A program made the position numbers and the translations under genes. Below the pieces are notes generated by a model, which did not search any database, was not told where the DNA came from, and saw only the letters and a list, made by a program, of their open reading frames with translations. Below, piece after piece: positions 32,164 to 43,600 of a stretch of 64,000 nt of DNA. The number at the start of each line of letters is the position of its first letter. Position 1 is the stretch's first letter. This stretch comes from Phanerochaete sordida (Eukaryota; Basidiomycota; Agaricomycetes; Polyporales; Phanerochaetaceae): NCBI GenBank assembly GCA_019973155.2, contig BPQB01000011.1, forward strand, positions 372,001 to 436,000, in the 5' to 3' direction.

Positions 32164-34925
32164 CTAGTACGCCTGCATCGCAGTATCGTGAAGGTCGTAG
32201 GCAGCGCTCCACTCGTGCGAGAGCATCGGCGGGTGCGGGAGAAGCGACCCGAGTGCGTTCTTCGGCGAGTCCTCGGCACCCGGTGGGAGCATCGGCGGGT
32301 GCAGGTACGCGTTGAACAGCGAGTCCGTGTCGTCGTGCTGCAACTGCTGCAGGTAGTCCATGGACGACTCGTCGGGCGGGAGCATGGGAGGGTGGACAAA
32401 CTGCGGCGAATTATCCGGGGGAAGCATCGGCGGATGCCAGCTGTTGCCGTGGTGGTTGGCCGCCGCACCCTGGTGGGGCTGGTGGGGAGCGTTCCGGAAC
32501 ATGCTGCCGTACGAGAAGAAGTTGAAGTCCATGGACGACGATCGCTGCGACGAGTGTGACGTTGACGAAGCCGACGAGTACGAGTCGGTGGAGTACGGGC
32601 TGTACGTCGCGGCAGACGAAGGCGGCTCCGAACCCGAGTCGTTGCTCATCCGACGACGTTTGACTGAGCGAGCTTGCTCAGCAACATCGTAATCGGAAGC
32701 GTCGGGGTACTGCAACTCGGTCTGCATGTTGTACGCCTGCGCCATCTGGTCGGGGTGGTAGGGACCAGGGTACGACGACATCGAGTAGGACATCGCGTAG
32801 CCGTTGTTGGCGTGCTCGCCGTTTGCACCGTTGTTGACGTGGGCGTTCTGCTGGGTCTGGGCCATGTTCGCGAAGGCGTTCATGATCTCCGACGTGGTCG
32901 GCGGCCTGTACTCGCTCTGGTCTTCGCTGCTGTAGCTGGACTGGGTCGTCGAGTCGGGAGCGAGTGTCGGCGTGTTGCCCTCGGGCGAGGCGCGGCGGCT
33001 CGCCCCAGGGCTCGCGGACGGCGTCTCGGACGAGTGTCCGCTGCCGCGACGGGCGTCGTGGCGTGCCCGCTTACGGATGACATCGGACTTCATGGAAATG
33101 GGGCGAGCAGACCCGTGAAGCTTGTAGCTGCGCAGGGAAATTACTTAGCCATGTACGTAAAAACAACGAACAGGGGGCTTACTAGAGGCCGCAAGCGTTG
33201 CATACGGTCTTGCCCTCGTCGTCCTTGCGCCAGAGCGGCGTCGCGGTGGTGTGGCAGTTGTAGCACTGTGCGACGACCTCTTGGGACTCTTGACGAGGCG
33301 CGGTCTGCGAGCGACCCTCGCCATGGCTGTTGCGCATGCTCTTGGGACGGGGGCGCTTATGCTGCGGCGCAAATGATGTTGGGACGGAAAATTGCTATGA
33401 CAAATATAAGACACTCACGAGCTTGCAGTACAGCCCGCAGGCGTTGCAGTTGAGCTCATCGTTGAGACCCCGACGCCACAGCGGAGTGTGTGTAGCGCCG
33501 CAGTTCGAGCACTCGGCCTTCACTCCGCCCGGGGCAGAGTTGTTGGTGGCGACATTCGAGTTCACGGGCGTCGCGCCAGGGCCGGACGAGCGCGAACCGT
33601 TCGCAGTGCGCAGGCTAAGGGAGGGACGCTTTCCGTTGACCGGAGTCGCGCTGGGCACAGGGTTCGGGCCGAGGCGGGACGGCGTGATAGTCCGGGGAAC
33701 GACGTCCTCGACGACGTGCGGGACGCCGCGAAGTGCGCTCGCGGACGAGAGCATAGACTCGTCCTCGCGGGGACGCTCGTTGTATGCAGAGGCGGAGGTA
33801 GAGGCTTGGACGTCATTCGCCATCGGCTTCATGTCGGCTTCTTCTTGAGAACCGAAGGTCGCCTCGCTGCCCTGACGAGCCTCAGAGCCGTTGAAGACTC
33901 CTGACCAACCACCAGGGCTGTCTGCGTTGAGGATCTCGTCGAGCGGGAGTTCGATGGTGGGGCGAGCAATGGAGAATGGGTCGGCGTTGTTGTGAGTGTT
34001 AGTGTTGAGGCCTTCGCCGTAGGTCATGACGTTCGTGAGGGTAGGTGATGGATACAGGAGAGCAGAAGGGCCGAAATCAGAAGAGAAAATAGAAGGGAAT
34101 TGAAGATGTGTGGGGTCGTTCGTGGCGTTGCTGACGTTGGCGTCGGCGCTGGTCGTCGACTGCTTGCGACCGCGTTGAGTAAGCGGTTGGTCCTTGCTGT
34201 CGGAAGAGTTCGACGCGCGCGTAGCGGGGCGTCCCCGCTTGTTGTCCTTGAACTCTGCCGAAGGCTTGAGGTCGGGTTTCTGGCAGGGGGTCGAAGTCGC
34301 GGGCGCGGCCGGCTGGTCGACGCTGAAGGTGAATTGCATGCGGTGGAGCGTGCCGTTGCGATTCTGGTTCGCCTCCCTCTCGCGCTCACGTTCGAGAGCA
34401 CGCTGCTGGATGACGTCTGTTGAGTGGTTGCGGCGGAAGCCAGGGGCTTGCAGCTCTTCAATGCTCCTAGTAGTCGTCGTCGACATTAAGCGCGCTTCCC
34501 GACGGTGGCGCAGTGGGGGGACTCACCGTCCTTTCTCCTTGTCCAACTTGTCTCCCATGCACTTCGACAGCTTACGGAACTCGCGCTTCGACTTTGCATT
34601 GTCGGTGTCGACCATGAGGTTCTGGAGGTGCCACAATCGCCAGCTCAGGTTCTCGAGCCGCTGACCCTGCTCGAGGAAGCTGGCGACCTTCGTGCAAACC
34701 TTGAAGGCGGTTAAGACGTCGGCTACCCGCGAAGGAGGTGTCGACGCGTACCTTCCATGTCTTAGTTAAAGAGTCAACATCGCCCAAGTTGCTAAAAGGA
34801 ACGAAGGACTTGTTCCCCTGTGGTTACGCGAGTCATCCGAAGTAGGGGGACCACTGGTGAGTTTATGAGCACGACTGTCGGATAAAAGCACCGACTTTGA
34901 ACTTGAGGTTAAGGATGGAGGGCAT
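32164..34925 (-). CDS. GATA transcription factor with DUF1752 N-terminus and two tandem zinc fingers
   Basis: Nuclear regulator binding GATA sites. Spliced N-terminus [18 protein letters not shown] joins (intron about 34780-34870) to [13 protein letters not shown]. An intron of about 55 nt then leads to [20 protein letters not shown] and [20 protein letters not shown], the DUF1752 block of AreA/Gaf1-type factors, followed by [17 protein letters not shown]. Finger 1 is [21 protein letters not shown] (about 33520-33430); finger 2 is [21 protein letters not shown] (about 33270-33190), only about 30 residues on. A basic tail ([16 protein letters not shown]) and a long Ser/Pro/Gln-rich region follow, ending with four HPPML repeats. 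About 800 residues. The usual nitrogen regulators have one finger, so the physiological role (nitrogen, iron or development) is open. Confidence 0.85.
32221..32436 (-). repeat. Four HPPML coding repeats at the GATA factor C-terminus
   Basis: 15-bp units encoding HPPML at 32422-32436, 32380-32394, 32287-32301 and 32221-32235. The first three continue as PPD, PPD and PPG, the last as SHE. Spacing is irregular (42, 93 and 66 bp), so this is a repeated peptide motif rather than a strict tandem array. Confidence 0.75.
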
Positions 34926-37900
34926 TTACTGTCGGACGTGGCAAACAAGGTGGGGGAAACGTCTGGACAAGCGGAGAGCAGGGCTGGTTATAAGATGACC
35001 GGGCGAAGGTAATCCGTAATACGGTTTAGACGCCGAAACTAATATCTCGGAAATTTTTGGAGATCCGCCTAATTTCTGTACAGATTCCCCCCGCCGGCCG
35101 TCCGCATGCAAGGGCCGAACTTCCTAGCCTTTAGACCTTGTGAAACACCTTCAAATTCGGCGAGTTGTGCTGCACCGTAGCACGCCCAGATGTTGGGGAC
35201 GTGCAACGAGGCACCCAACGTGTTCCTGGGGCGTAGTAGGGTGAACGAAAAACGAGAAAAATGTATCACGAAAAAACACAGAGAGCAGAAACGTGGTACG
35301 CAGAATATCCGGAAGTGGTACAGACGTCACCTTGCGACCCGGCCGCGGCGGGAATAAGAAGCTAGGTTCGCCCATGGCGGTGTCTGCGGTCCCAGCCTTG
35401 ACCTGCCTTGAGGCTACCCTCTTGCTCCAGAGCGCTGAGAGTGCTTCGCACCTTTCGGAGAACGGTGTCAGTGATGAGATACAGCCCTTGCGAACAAACG
35501 CGCTGCGACTTACCCCGCCTTGTCTTCCCTGCTAACCGTATACTCTCCTCCACGCCCGCGTCCTATCTCGCCCAAGGTCCGATCCGAAACAACCGTCGTC
35601 GTTGATCGCTCCTCCACGCGCAGACGCGGGCCGTCGCCGTCGTCGCCGTCCCCTCGGTCCTCCCAGCGCGCGTCGCGCACTATGCTCTCTCCACACACGT
35701 GGACCCCCCGCCACCGGCCCACGCCCCTGCACGCACCGAATTCAATCTTGCCAAAGGCACGCTGGGCCCGAGGGGGGCACCCCCAGCGGCCGACTTCCAC
35801 CCGGGCGTCCGCTCGCACAGAAGCTATGCCCGTTTGAGACTGATGGATGCTTGGCAGCCTGGCACACCTCCTGGCACCTCGCGCTGCCGCCCGCCTGCCG
35901 CCTGCCGTCCGGGCACGCTCGCGACGAGGCACAGCTCGCAGACGTACGGCGTGCAGGCACATTAGACCACTGATGCCGATGCATCATGCAAGTACAGCCC
36001 GCGCGCCCCACCCGCACCCTACCCTGTAGCGAGCCGCACCGCCAGAACGTAAACGGGCCCACCCTTGGGACCGTACAATGGGCCTCCTTCTCAAGCTCTA
36101 TGGGACCCATCAAAGCGTGCACCAAGCTGGAATTCCAGTAAACAGCAGACGCACCCGTGATAGCTGCTTCCCATTCCAAATACCGGCCAGCGACCACTGA
36201 TGGTGGCTCCCCCGCTAGCCTCCTGCCCGCTCCGCAGCCCCGTCTATTCCTGCAGAGCACTGTCGTCTGAGTCGCAGCCGCCACTGCGCCGGGCGGACGC
36301 GCTAGTGGCTGCTGCCACCCCTCGCCGCGTTCCCCCTTGCCCAACCCTCCGAGCCGCCCCCACGGCCGGGCGCAGATTGGCTCGGGCCTCGTCACGGGAC
36401 CGTGCACGCTGATGGGGCGCCGCCTCGAGGCGGATGGCACCATCCCCCATCACCCTTCCGGGGAGCCTCAGGCGTGGAGGAGTTGCAAATCCGTGTGCCC
36501 TGCGCTGTGAGCCTGATCGAAACACCCGCCGCGCCCCCCACCGACTCTGATCGTGCCGCGCGAGGCGAAAGTTTCGAAAGTTTTAATGAACGCGCGGACG
36601 CGCCAGCCCGCGCGAACCGGACGGCGGACGCGCGTGCGGGCGCCGCCAGCGAGCCCGCGGCGGCGCGGCGCACGACGCAGGCGAGCGAACACGCACCGTC
36701 GCTCACATGCAGCGCCACGCAGGCACCCTGTGTGCGGCGGCGCACTGTATTGCTCGGGCAGCCGCAGACCCTTGGACGTGCGAACCGTCGGCGGCGCCGG
36801 GGGTAACGAGCTCATTTCGACGCCAGTTCTGATTTCTCGAAGCCCGCGTCGCCCCTAGCCACGGTGCGTCCCCAGCCCGATGGTGCAACCTGGGTGTACG
36901 CGCGGCTTCTCCACATCACAGAGAAGCGCAAGCGTGCCGACCTCGCCAACTCCGTCTGCCAACGCCGACCGTCAGCAAACGCAAAGCCATTGCTGCGAAG
37001 CGTCCATTCTCTCACCTCGACACCAGGCGTGGCAGGCCTGCCTCAAGGCTGCCGCTGCGTGCAGACGACCGAGAGAGATCCGATAAGCAACAGCGCTGTT
37101 ATCGATGTCTGTACACAACGCAGAGTAATAGACTCGGGTCACGTGGGGCACGGTCAGGAGGCAGCTCTCTGTGGGCGTAGCTGTACGGTAGCATAGGCAC
37201 GTCGAGAAGCACCAGGGAGATGAACGCAACGAGGCTGGGTAGCTCTACCAGATGCCCAGCACAATCTCCATTAAACTCGCCGACTATGCCGGCATAGGGA
37301 TCGCCAGGCTGACATAGGAACACCTCCGAGCAGCAGGTACCAACGCGCATCAGTCGCGGCGCGTGTCCGAGGGGAGGCGGCGGCGGCGGCGCAGGGCGGC
37401 AGCGGCAGCGGTAGCGCGCAGCCGCCGTCCGACCGTCGGCTGGCCCCCGGGGCCTCGCGCGCCACGGCGGATGCGGCGACGGGCGCACGCAATGCGAGTG
37501 CGAGCTCGCGAGAAGGCCTCCGGCCTGGCAGATCGCCTGAACGCGGTCAGCAGATCGCTGCTGAGGCCGTATCGCGGGCACGCCCGCATGCGGCAAATGT
37601 GATGGCCAAGTGGCCTGGAGTACGAGACACACACTGGCGCAGCGCACGGCGCGATTCGAGAAGGCGCACACTCACCGATCCACCAGGAGCTCTGGTCCGA
37701 GATCCCGCTGGCGTATCGCCCCGCCCGCCGAGTTGCTGGGCAGCGGGAAGCTCGCACGCCGCTGACGCCGGGACCCTAGTGGTCACTGCGCTGCGCGTAC
37801 ACGAGTGTGTGCAACTTCCTGGTGCGGCAGGTCAGCAGGCCAGCAGGAACTGCTGGTGCCCGTCGCAAAGTCGACACCCGCACCGGAGGCGTCTCAGGGC

Positions 37901-39336
37901 CGAGTCCGGTCGAAAGCGGCCACCAAGGCGCGAAGATGGCAGCTCACCAGACGGCGCCCCATGATGGACAGGGCCAGAAGGGTTCCTGGGTTAATGTCGC
38001 CTCTTCGAGTGAGTTTGAAAGGGCCTAGAGAGCTTCCAGGCTGAAACCACCCCGAAGCGTCAATCATAATGCCGAGGGTCTCGTCTTGGTGTTGTTCGCA
38101 GCAACGCTAGACGGCCCGCCTAGAGCATGTATGCGCTTGTATGCGCTGTGTGAGAGCTACGCCAGACGCAAAAAGTGAACTGCTGACCTTCAGAACCGCC
38201 GAAGCAGGACGCCTGTTCGACAGTGCCCCAAGACATCGAGATGCCAGGGGCGCGCTGTGTCGAGGATCGGCGGCGACCTCGACAGCTTACGACATTTACA
38301 AGCCGACAATTCGCCCGCGTCGTTCGCTGCATAGCCTTTCTGCAGCGTCGTATAGGGGGCGACAGAGCAGGTAAAGAAGCGGGAATATGGCAAGGGAAAA
38401 CCCAACATTCGCGGGAACAGGGCACGCCGTTCGGGCGTGGTTAATGAGTCACGTGAGCGCTTCAGACCCTTCCTCCTCCCTCCTCTCCGGTCTCTTCTTG
38501 GCCTCTTTCGTCGTCCCTGCATGCGCCCATGGAACACAATCGGCGCAGCGTGGACGTCGTAGAAACGTCCTAGCACCGCCAGGTGCACATTCCATGTCAG
38601 CCACTGCAACCAAACGCTCCCGCCCAGCACCCTATTCAGATAACCCAATCTCTGGTACGTGAAGATAGAACGAGTGTACGACGCACGCCGTTGGCTCTCA
38701 TCCTTTCACAGTGCCTGCCAATTAGTCAAAGTGACGTCGGGGTTCTCTCCCCTCTGACAAATGTGCGAGGTCGACCCGAGCGCATCCATACACGTAAGTC
38801 GCACCGCTCGCTATCTGTCGATGTCATTGTACACTAACGCGATAGCCAGAGTGCACAGAACCCGACGCACTCCAGCGTGATTCTGCGCGGACGGGCTGGT
38901 GCTGATCAGGCTCGCGCTTCTCTTGCCACGGTCTGGCCGCCGGCCGTACGTCTCTCCTCCGCTCAGACATCGCAGGCACGGACTTGCCGCGTTCATACGC
39001 CCCGTGCACATGATTCCGGCTTCGATTCATCAACAGCGAGGCGAACTGCCTCGGGTCCCAGAGCCCTCCTCGCTCGCCCGTTCTCCATGGAACGTCCGCC
39101 CGCTGCGCAGCCTCGACAGCGGCCCTCAGCTGACACCCTGTGCCTGCTGATCTGGTCGCCACAGGCCTTGCGCGATCTCGACTTCATGAACTCTCGGGCC
39201 ATGGGATCCTTCTCTCTCACCGTCGCGTTTGGGAAGGGCCTCTCGCGCGATAACGGGACGCGCGGCGAGCTTCTCGGCTCAGCTCGCCGGACTAGCTCTT
39301 CGCGAACTCGACAAGTCCATGTCCGACATTGCAGCA

Positions 39337-39440
39337 GTCGTGAGCCCCAATCGTCACCTTTTCTCGCCTAGTGGCCTTCACTGACTGCTGACACCTGCCA
39401 ATGAATAGGCCCATCTTTGTTCGACGCCTGTAGACCCTCG
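39337..39440 (+). repeat. Diverged direct duplication, copy 1
   Basis: Shares GAGCCCCAATCGTCAC, TGCTGACACCTGCCAAT, CCATCTTTGTT and TAGACCCTCG in order with 39567-39658. This copy has an extra 14-bp segment (tggccttcactgac) after CTCGCCTAG and a few substitutions. Confidence 0.8.
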
Positions 39441-39566
39441 ACGCGGCGCCGTCCAGCCGACTCTACCATGCCTCACTGTGGCCTAGCGGGCGCGATGACA
39501 TGGTCGTCCTCGTCACTTGCAATCGACTGAGCATGCAGAGTGTGCAGCTTCTCAACAAACATCCCA

Positions 39567-39658
39567 GCGGTCGCGAGCCCCAATCGTCACTGTTCTCACC
39601 TAGTGCTGACACCTGCCAATGCACGGGGCCATCTTTGTTTGACGTCTATAGACCCTCG
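39567..39658 (+). repeat. Diverged direct duplication, copy 2
   Basis: Second copy about 230 bp downstream of the first, same orientation, with shared blocks in the same order and roughly one difference per ten bases. No flanking terminal repeats or target duplications seen. Confidence 0.8.
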
Positions 39659-40691
39659 GGTCGCTATCACGCCTCTTCCACCACACGGACGAGATGCACG
39701 GAGCCCTGGCTTAATGACGCTGGCCGCACACGCCTCAAAATCCACTGCAGGCGCAGTGCCCTGCCCGGCTCGGGCTTCTCGTCCCACAGTCGCGTCCGCG
39801 GAGCACCCTGGGCAGTGGAGCGGGCGGCGCGAGGGCGTACGCGAGGCCCGGCACGGCGCCGCCGCCGCACGCGGCCGCGTCGGCGCGTGCGAGACGGGCG
39901 CGGCGTCGCGGCTAGAAGTGCACGCACGAGGCGGAAGCCAGCGGCGGTGGGAGCCCAGCTTTTCTGCGATCTGGGGTCGCGCGTGGCCGGCTGGCGCCCG
40001 CTCGGCGGCGTCTTGCCCCGCGCGGTCGTGTGCCCGCAGAAATTTGCGAGGCGTTGCGGGGCCTGGGCGAGGCGTGTGGCACGGCAGGGCGTGCGGGGTG
40101 GCTCACGAGGGTTCGAGGGGCTCGCCGATGGAGCTACTGGCAGACAGGGACAGGACGCCGAAGCGTCTTCGCAGAAAAGAGAGTACGTGTACTAGGAAGG
40201 GGCTGGGCTTTCCTTGGTCGTACGAGGAGTCCGACGGACACTAGGCCCTTCGGTGAGTTTCTGAGGACTCCGCCTCCTCAGTCAGGCGCAAGTGACGACG
40301 ACCGTGCCCGCTAGCTCAGAAATGAGCGAACGCTGCTGTGGAGTTTGAGCCTGGCAGCGGGATGCGGAACGTGGCTGAACGCAATGGCCCCGAAACCTTG
40401 TACTTCACGAAGCAGGGTTCCGACGCGTGCGCGCTCTACCTGCGGCGAAGTTGTGAGTGCAGAGCCCCATAACGAGTCTCACCGGCACCGACGTCGCCGC
40501 AGCTGAAGCGCAGTGGTTGCCATCGGGAGAAGTGCGGAACGAGGGCGCAGGGTGACAGAACTGTGTCTTCCTCGCTTGCTATGATATCGCTTCCCGAAGT
40601 CTGTACATTTGTCGTCTATCAATGCTCTATGAAATAAACCGAACCCTGTGGCTCGTTAGCATTATGGCGCATGTGAGTGGACAAGCTCAAC

Positions 40692-43600
40692 TCACCTCAT
40701 TTCGAGAAGAACCCAAGCGAGAAGCCGGTACGCCACAGTTATCGCCAGGGATATGAAAAGAAGACGGGTAGTCGAACCATGAAATCCATACGTCTCCAAG
40801 ACTTGATCGCCCGTCGCCGCAATGCACTCTCCACTTTGAATGCTCTCAGGTGAGCAGTCGAACTCGAGGCCTGTCATCTCATTGATGAGCAGTATCCGGG
40901 GCAGGTACTTGACCGGGAATATCCAGGCGATGTCTGCGAGGAACGGTATCACTGACGCAGAGAAGATGCCGCTCGACTGCGCGGCCATAGTGAGGAAGAG
41001 TGAGACAAGCGAGACGGCGAGACCCATGGTATCGAAGAAGGAGGCGACAATAATGCCGACGCTCTCGCCAAAGTTGAGCTGCATCCAAATCGCGGCCGCA
41101 AACTCGAGGAAGATCCGTGCGTTCGTCTGCATGCCGGTGGCGACATTGACCAGGACCGTGAAGCACAGCGCAGCGATGACTTCGGGCACGATGGCGAAGA
41201 GGGTGAACGCGGCCAGGAAAGATGCGCTCGAGTATCGTGCACCGGCGGCTGTGTAGTCGTGGAAGAACGCCGCCTTCTCCGCGGGGTACAGCGCGACCAC
41301 GTTCAGGAAGCCGACGAACGACAGAATCGAGGTGCACTCCGCGACGAGGCCGATGCGGTCCTGTGCGCCAGGCGGACCCTTGGTCAGGCGGAGGAAGAAC
41401 AGCAAGAACGCCAGCCCCACAAGCGGCGGCTGCACGAAGCTGCGTGATAATGTCAGCTGGGTTATAATCACACAAGGGCAAGCTTAGCACACCGGAGACG
41501 GAATGCGGCGCCCTGCCGCCACGTGTTGCGAAACATGCGATCGAGCAGACACGGCAGAGCGATGTGTGTGGGTGTCCGCTGCGCGCGACCGGGTCTGGCT
41601 CCGTCTATCCTCGGTGTCTCGGGGTCGTCGTGGGAAGGGATGGCAGCGTCTTTCAGATCCGCTGCACGGAGGTTCCACAGATGGGCGAGGTCGCCGGTGT
41701 GGCTTGCATGAGTCACTGACGGTCCGCCGCTAGCGGAGACAAGGTCGATGGCGAAGTCAGCCGGATTGAAGAGGGGCGGGCAATTATAGCCTGCTGCTGC
41801 CAGGTATGGCAAGATGTCCTCGCGTTGGCCATGGTAGGCGACTCGCCCGCCCTTCGTGTCTTAGCTTCAGCGAAACGCTGTGCACCGTTGACCAATCATG
41901 ACTGTACCTTGGCCAGTATGGTAACATTATCACACATATTCCAAATATCGCTGCGCGGCTGGTGTATAGACACGATGACCGTCCGGCTGCGGCAAAGGGG
42001 ATTGAACACGCGCGACTGGGATACATCGGAACACATACCCGCTTTGTGCAAGATTCCTCAAAGCCTCCATTACACTCTTCGCAGTACTGGCGTCCAACCC
42101 GCTCGTCTGCAGTCGACTATCAGTGTGTGCGTTAGCTTGCATGAAATGCTGTACTTACGGGTTCGTCAGCGATCAATACTGGAGGGTCATCAATCTACGT
42201 CCGTTACACTCAGTACTTCGTGTGGCCGTGTAGAACATGCCACTCACCATCTGGCAGGCCAGTGACAGACGTCGTTTTTCACCGCCCGAGATTCCCTTCA
42301 GAAGTTCACCGCCGACCATGTTGTCGGCGCAATCTTGAAGTCCGAGCATCTTGAGCACCTCTTCTGCCCGAGCGAACTTGCGTTTCCGACCGATCGTATG
42401 CGGCAATTTGAACATTGCTGCGAAGCGCAGCGTCTCGCGGACAGTCAGCGCAGGGAGGTGATGGTCGTCATCTGACAAAAAAATGAGTGCCGCGGAGGGG
42501 AAGCCGATGTCGGGTTCTCACCTTGCTCGACGAAAGCGCAAAGATGTCTCGTGTGCTTCGAGCTCAATCCATTGAATAAAATTTCTCCAGTAGTATGCGA
42601 AGCACCGAACAACCCCGCCTTCATCGAGCGCCCGGCGCATAGACGCAGGAATGTCGACTTGCCCGACCCGCTCGGACCCATGATGACCGACAGCTTCCCA
42701 CTGGAGAAGCGAGCTGAGACACCGTCGAGGATCGTCTTCTCAGTGCCCTGGAACGAGCGAAGATCCATGCTGGCATGTCTCAAGCGAACGTTGACCGCGG
42801 TCACCTCGACGCGGTCCCGCTTGACGTCGACCTCCGAGGCTTGGCTCTCTTTGCCCTTCATTGCAGAAGCGGCCCGAGGTGCATGACGGATGCCTCCGGG
42901 ATGGTAAAACGTCAAAAGGCATAGGGAAAAAGCCAGGGTGACGATAACGAAGCCCGTCGATCCAAGGAAGTAGGGCCAGATCGGCTCGTCTGCGGAGAGC
43001 CTGAGGCCCCGCAGTACGTTCGCGCCATAGCATTGTGCCAGGGCATCGCCGGAGACGCCGACGCAGGCGAACGAACGGCCGCGGAACTGAGAGATGACGA
43101 CGATGCGATAGGAATAGAAATGTGGAGAGAGCCAGCGGAACCAGCTTATCCAAGCTGGGACGTTGACGAGGAAGTAACCAGGGGAAAGGAGGAAGAATAG
43201 CGAGAGCGAGTTGCCCAAAGCCGCTGCAGAGGCAAAGTCGCGCTGTCCAAAGGACTGGTCAGTACGGTGCTGGGTGAATTGATGGCTAAACGTACTACGA
43301 TACTACCGGCCAGTAAGCTCCAAGCCACGAAGGACAGCTGAACCATGATGAAGTCGGCGACCAGAATGCCGAGGTTGGTCGGAAGGCTGTCCATACGCAG
43401 GTGACTGATGAAGTATACCAAAACAACATATATGCTGGGTACCACGGCGTTCACAGGGAGCCACGCCAGAAATTCGGATGCGACCCAGGAGAGCGGTGCG
43501 TATAAGTGATCTTCCTGTTCGCGGTCGAAGATGACGAGCAGCTGGCACCACCGGTAAGTCCAGATGACCTGAGTCACATAGCCGTAAACTGGGACAAGCT

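Larger units (their letters stand above)
34926..40626. other. 5.7-kb region without a recognisable gene, upstream of the GATA factor
   Basis: Very GC-rich in parts (36500-37500), with long open frames on both strands in several registers, none carrying a domain (for example 35742-36443 minus, 37099-37671 minus, 38877-39371 plus, 39500-40244 plus). A Met at 38595 opens a plausible first exon (MSATATKRSRPAPYSDNPIS) followed by a good donor, but I could not find a spliced continuation free of stops. It may be long regulatory or 5' UTR sequence of the GATA gene, noncoding RNA, or decayed coding DNA. Confidence 0.4.

Noticed and set aside
34926..35600. HGATAR sites suggesting autoregulation of the GATA factor
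   Set aside because: Only about one match was seen (near 35565), no more than expected by chance.
37150..37342. Exon-like minus-strand stretch with a hydrophobic segment (LPSLVAFISLVLLDVPMLPY)
   Set aside because: No convincing partners upstream or downstream and no family match; kept only as part of the unexplained interval.
38877..39371. 165-codon plus-strand frame in the gene-free interval
   Set aside because: Starts at GTG, no recognisable domain, and splice joining to the candidate exon at 38595 produced in-frame stops.
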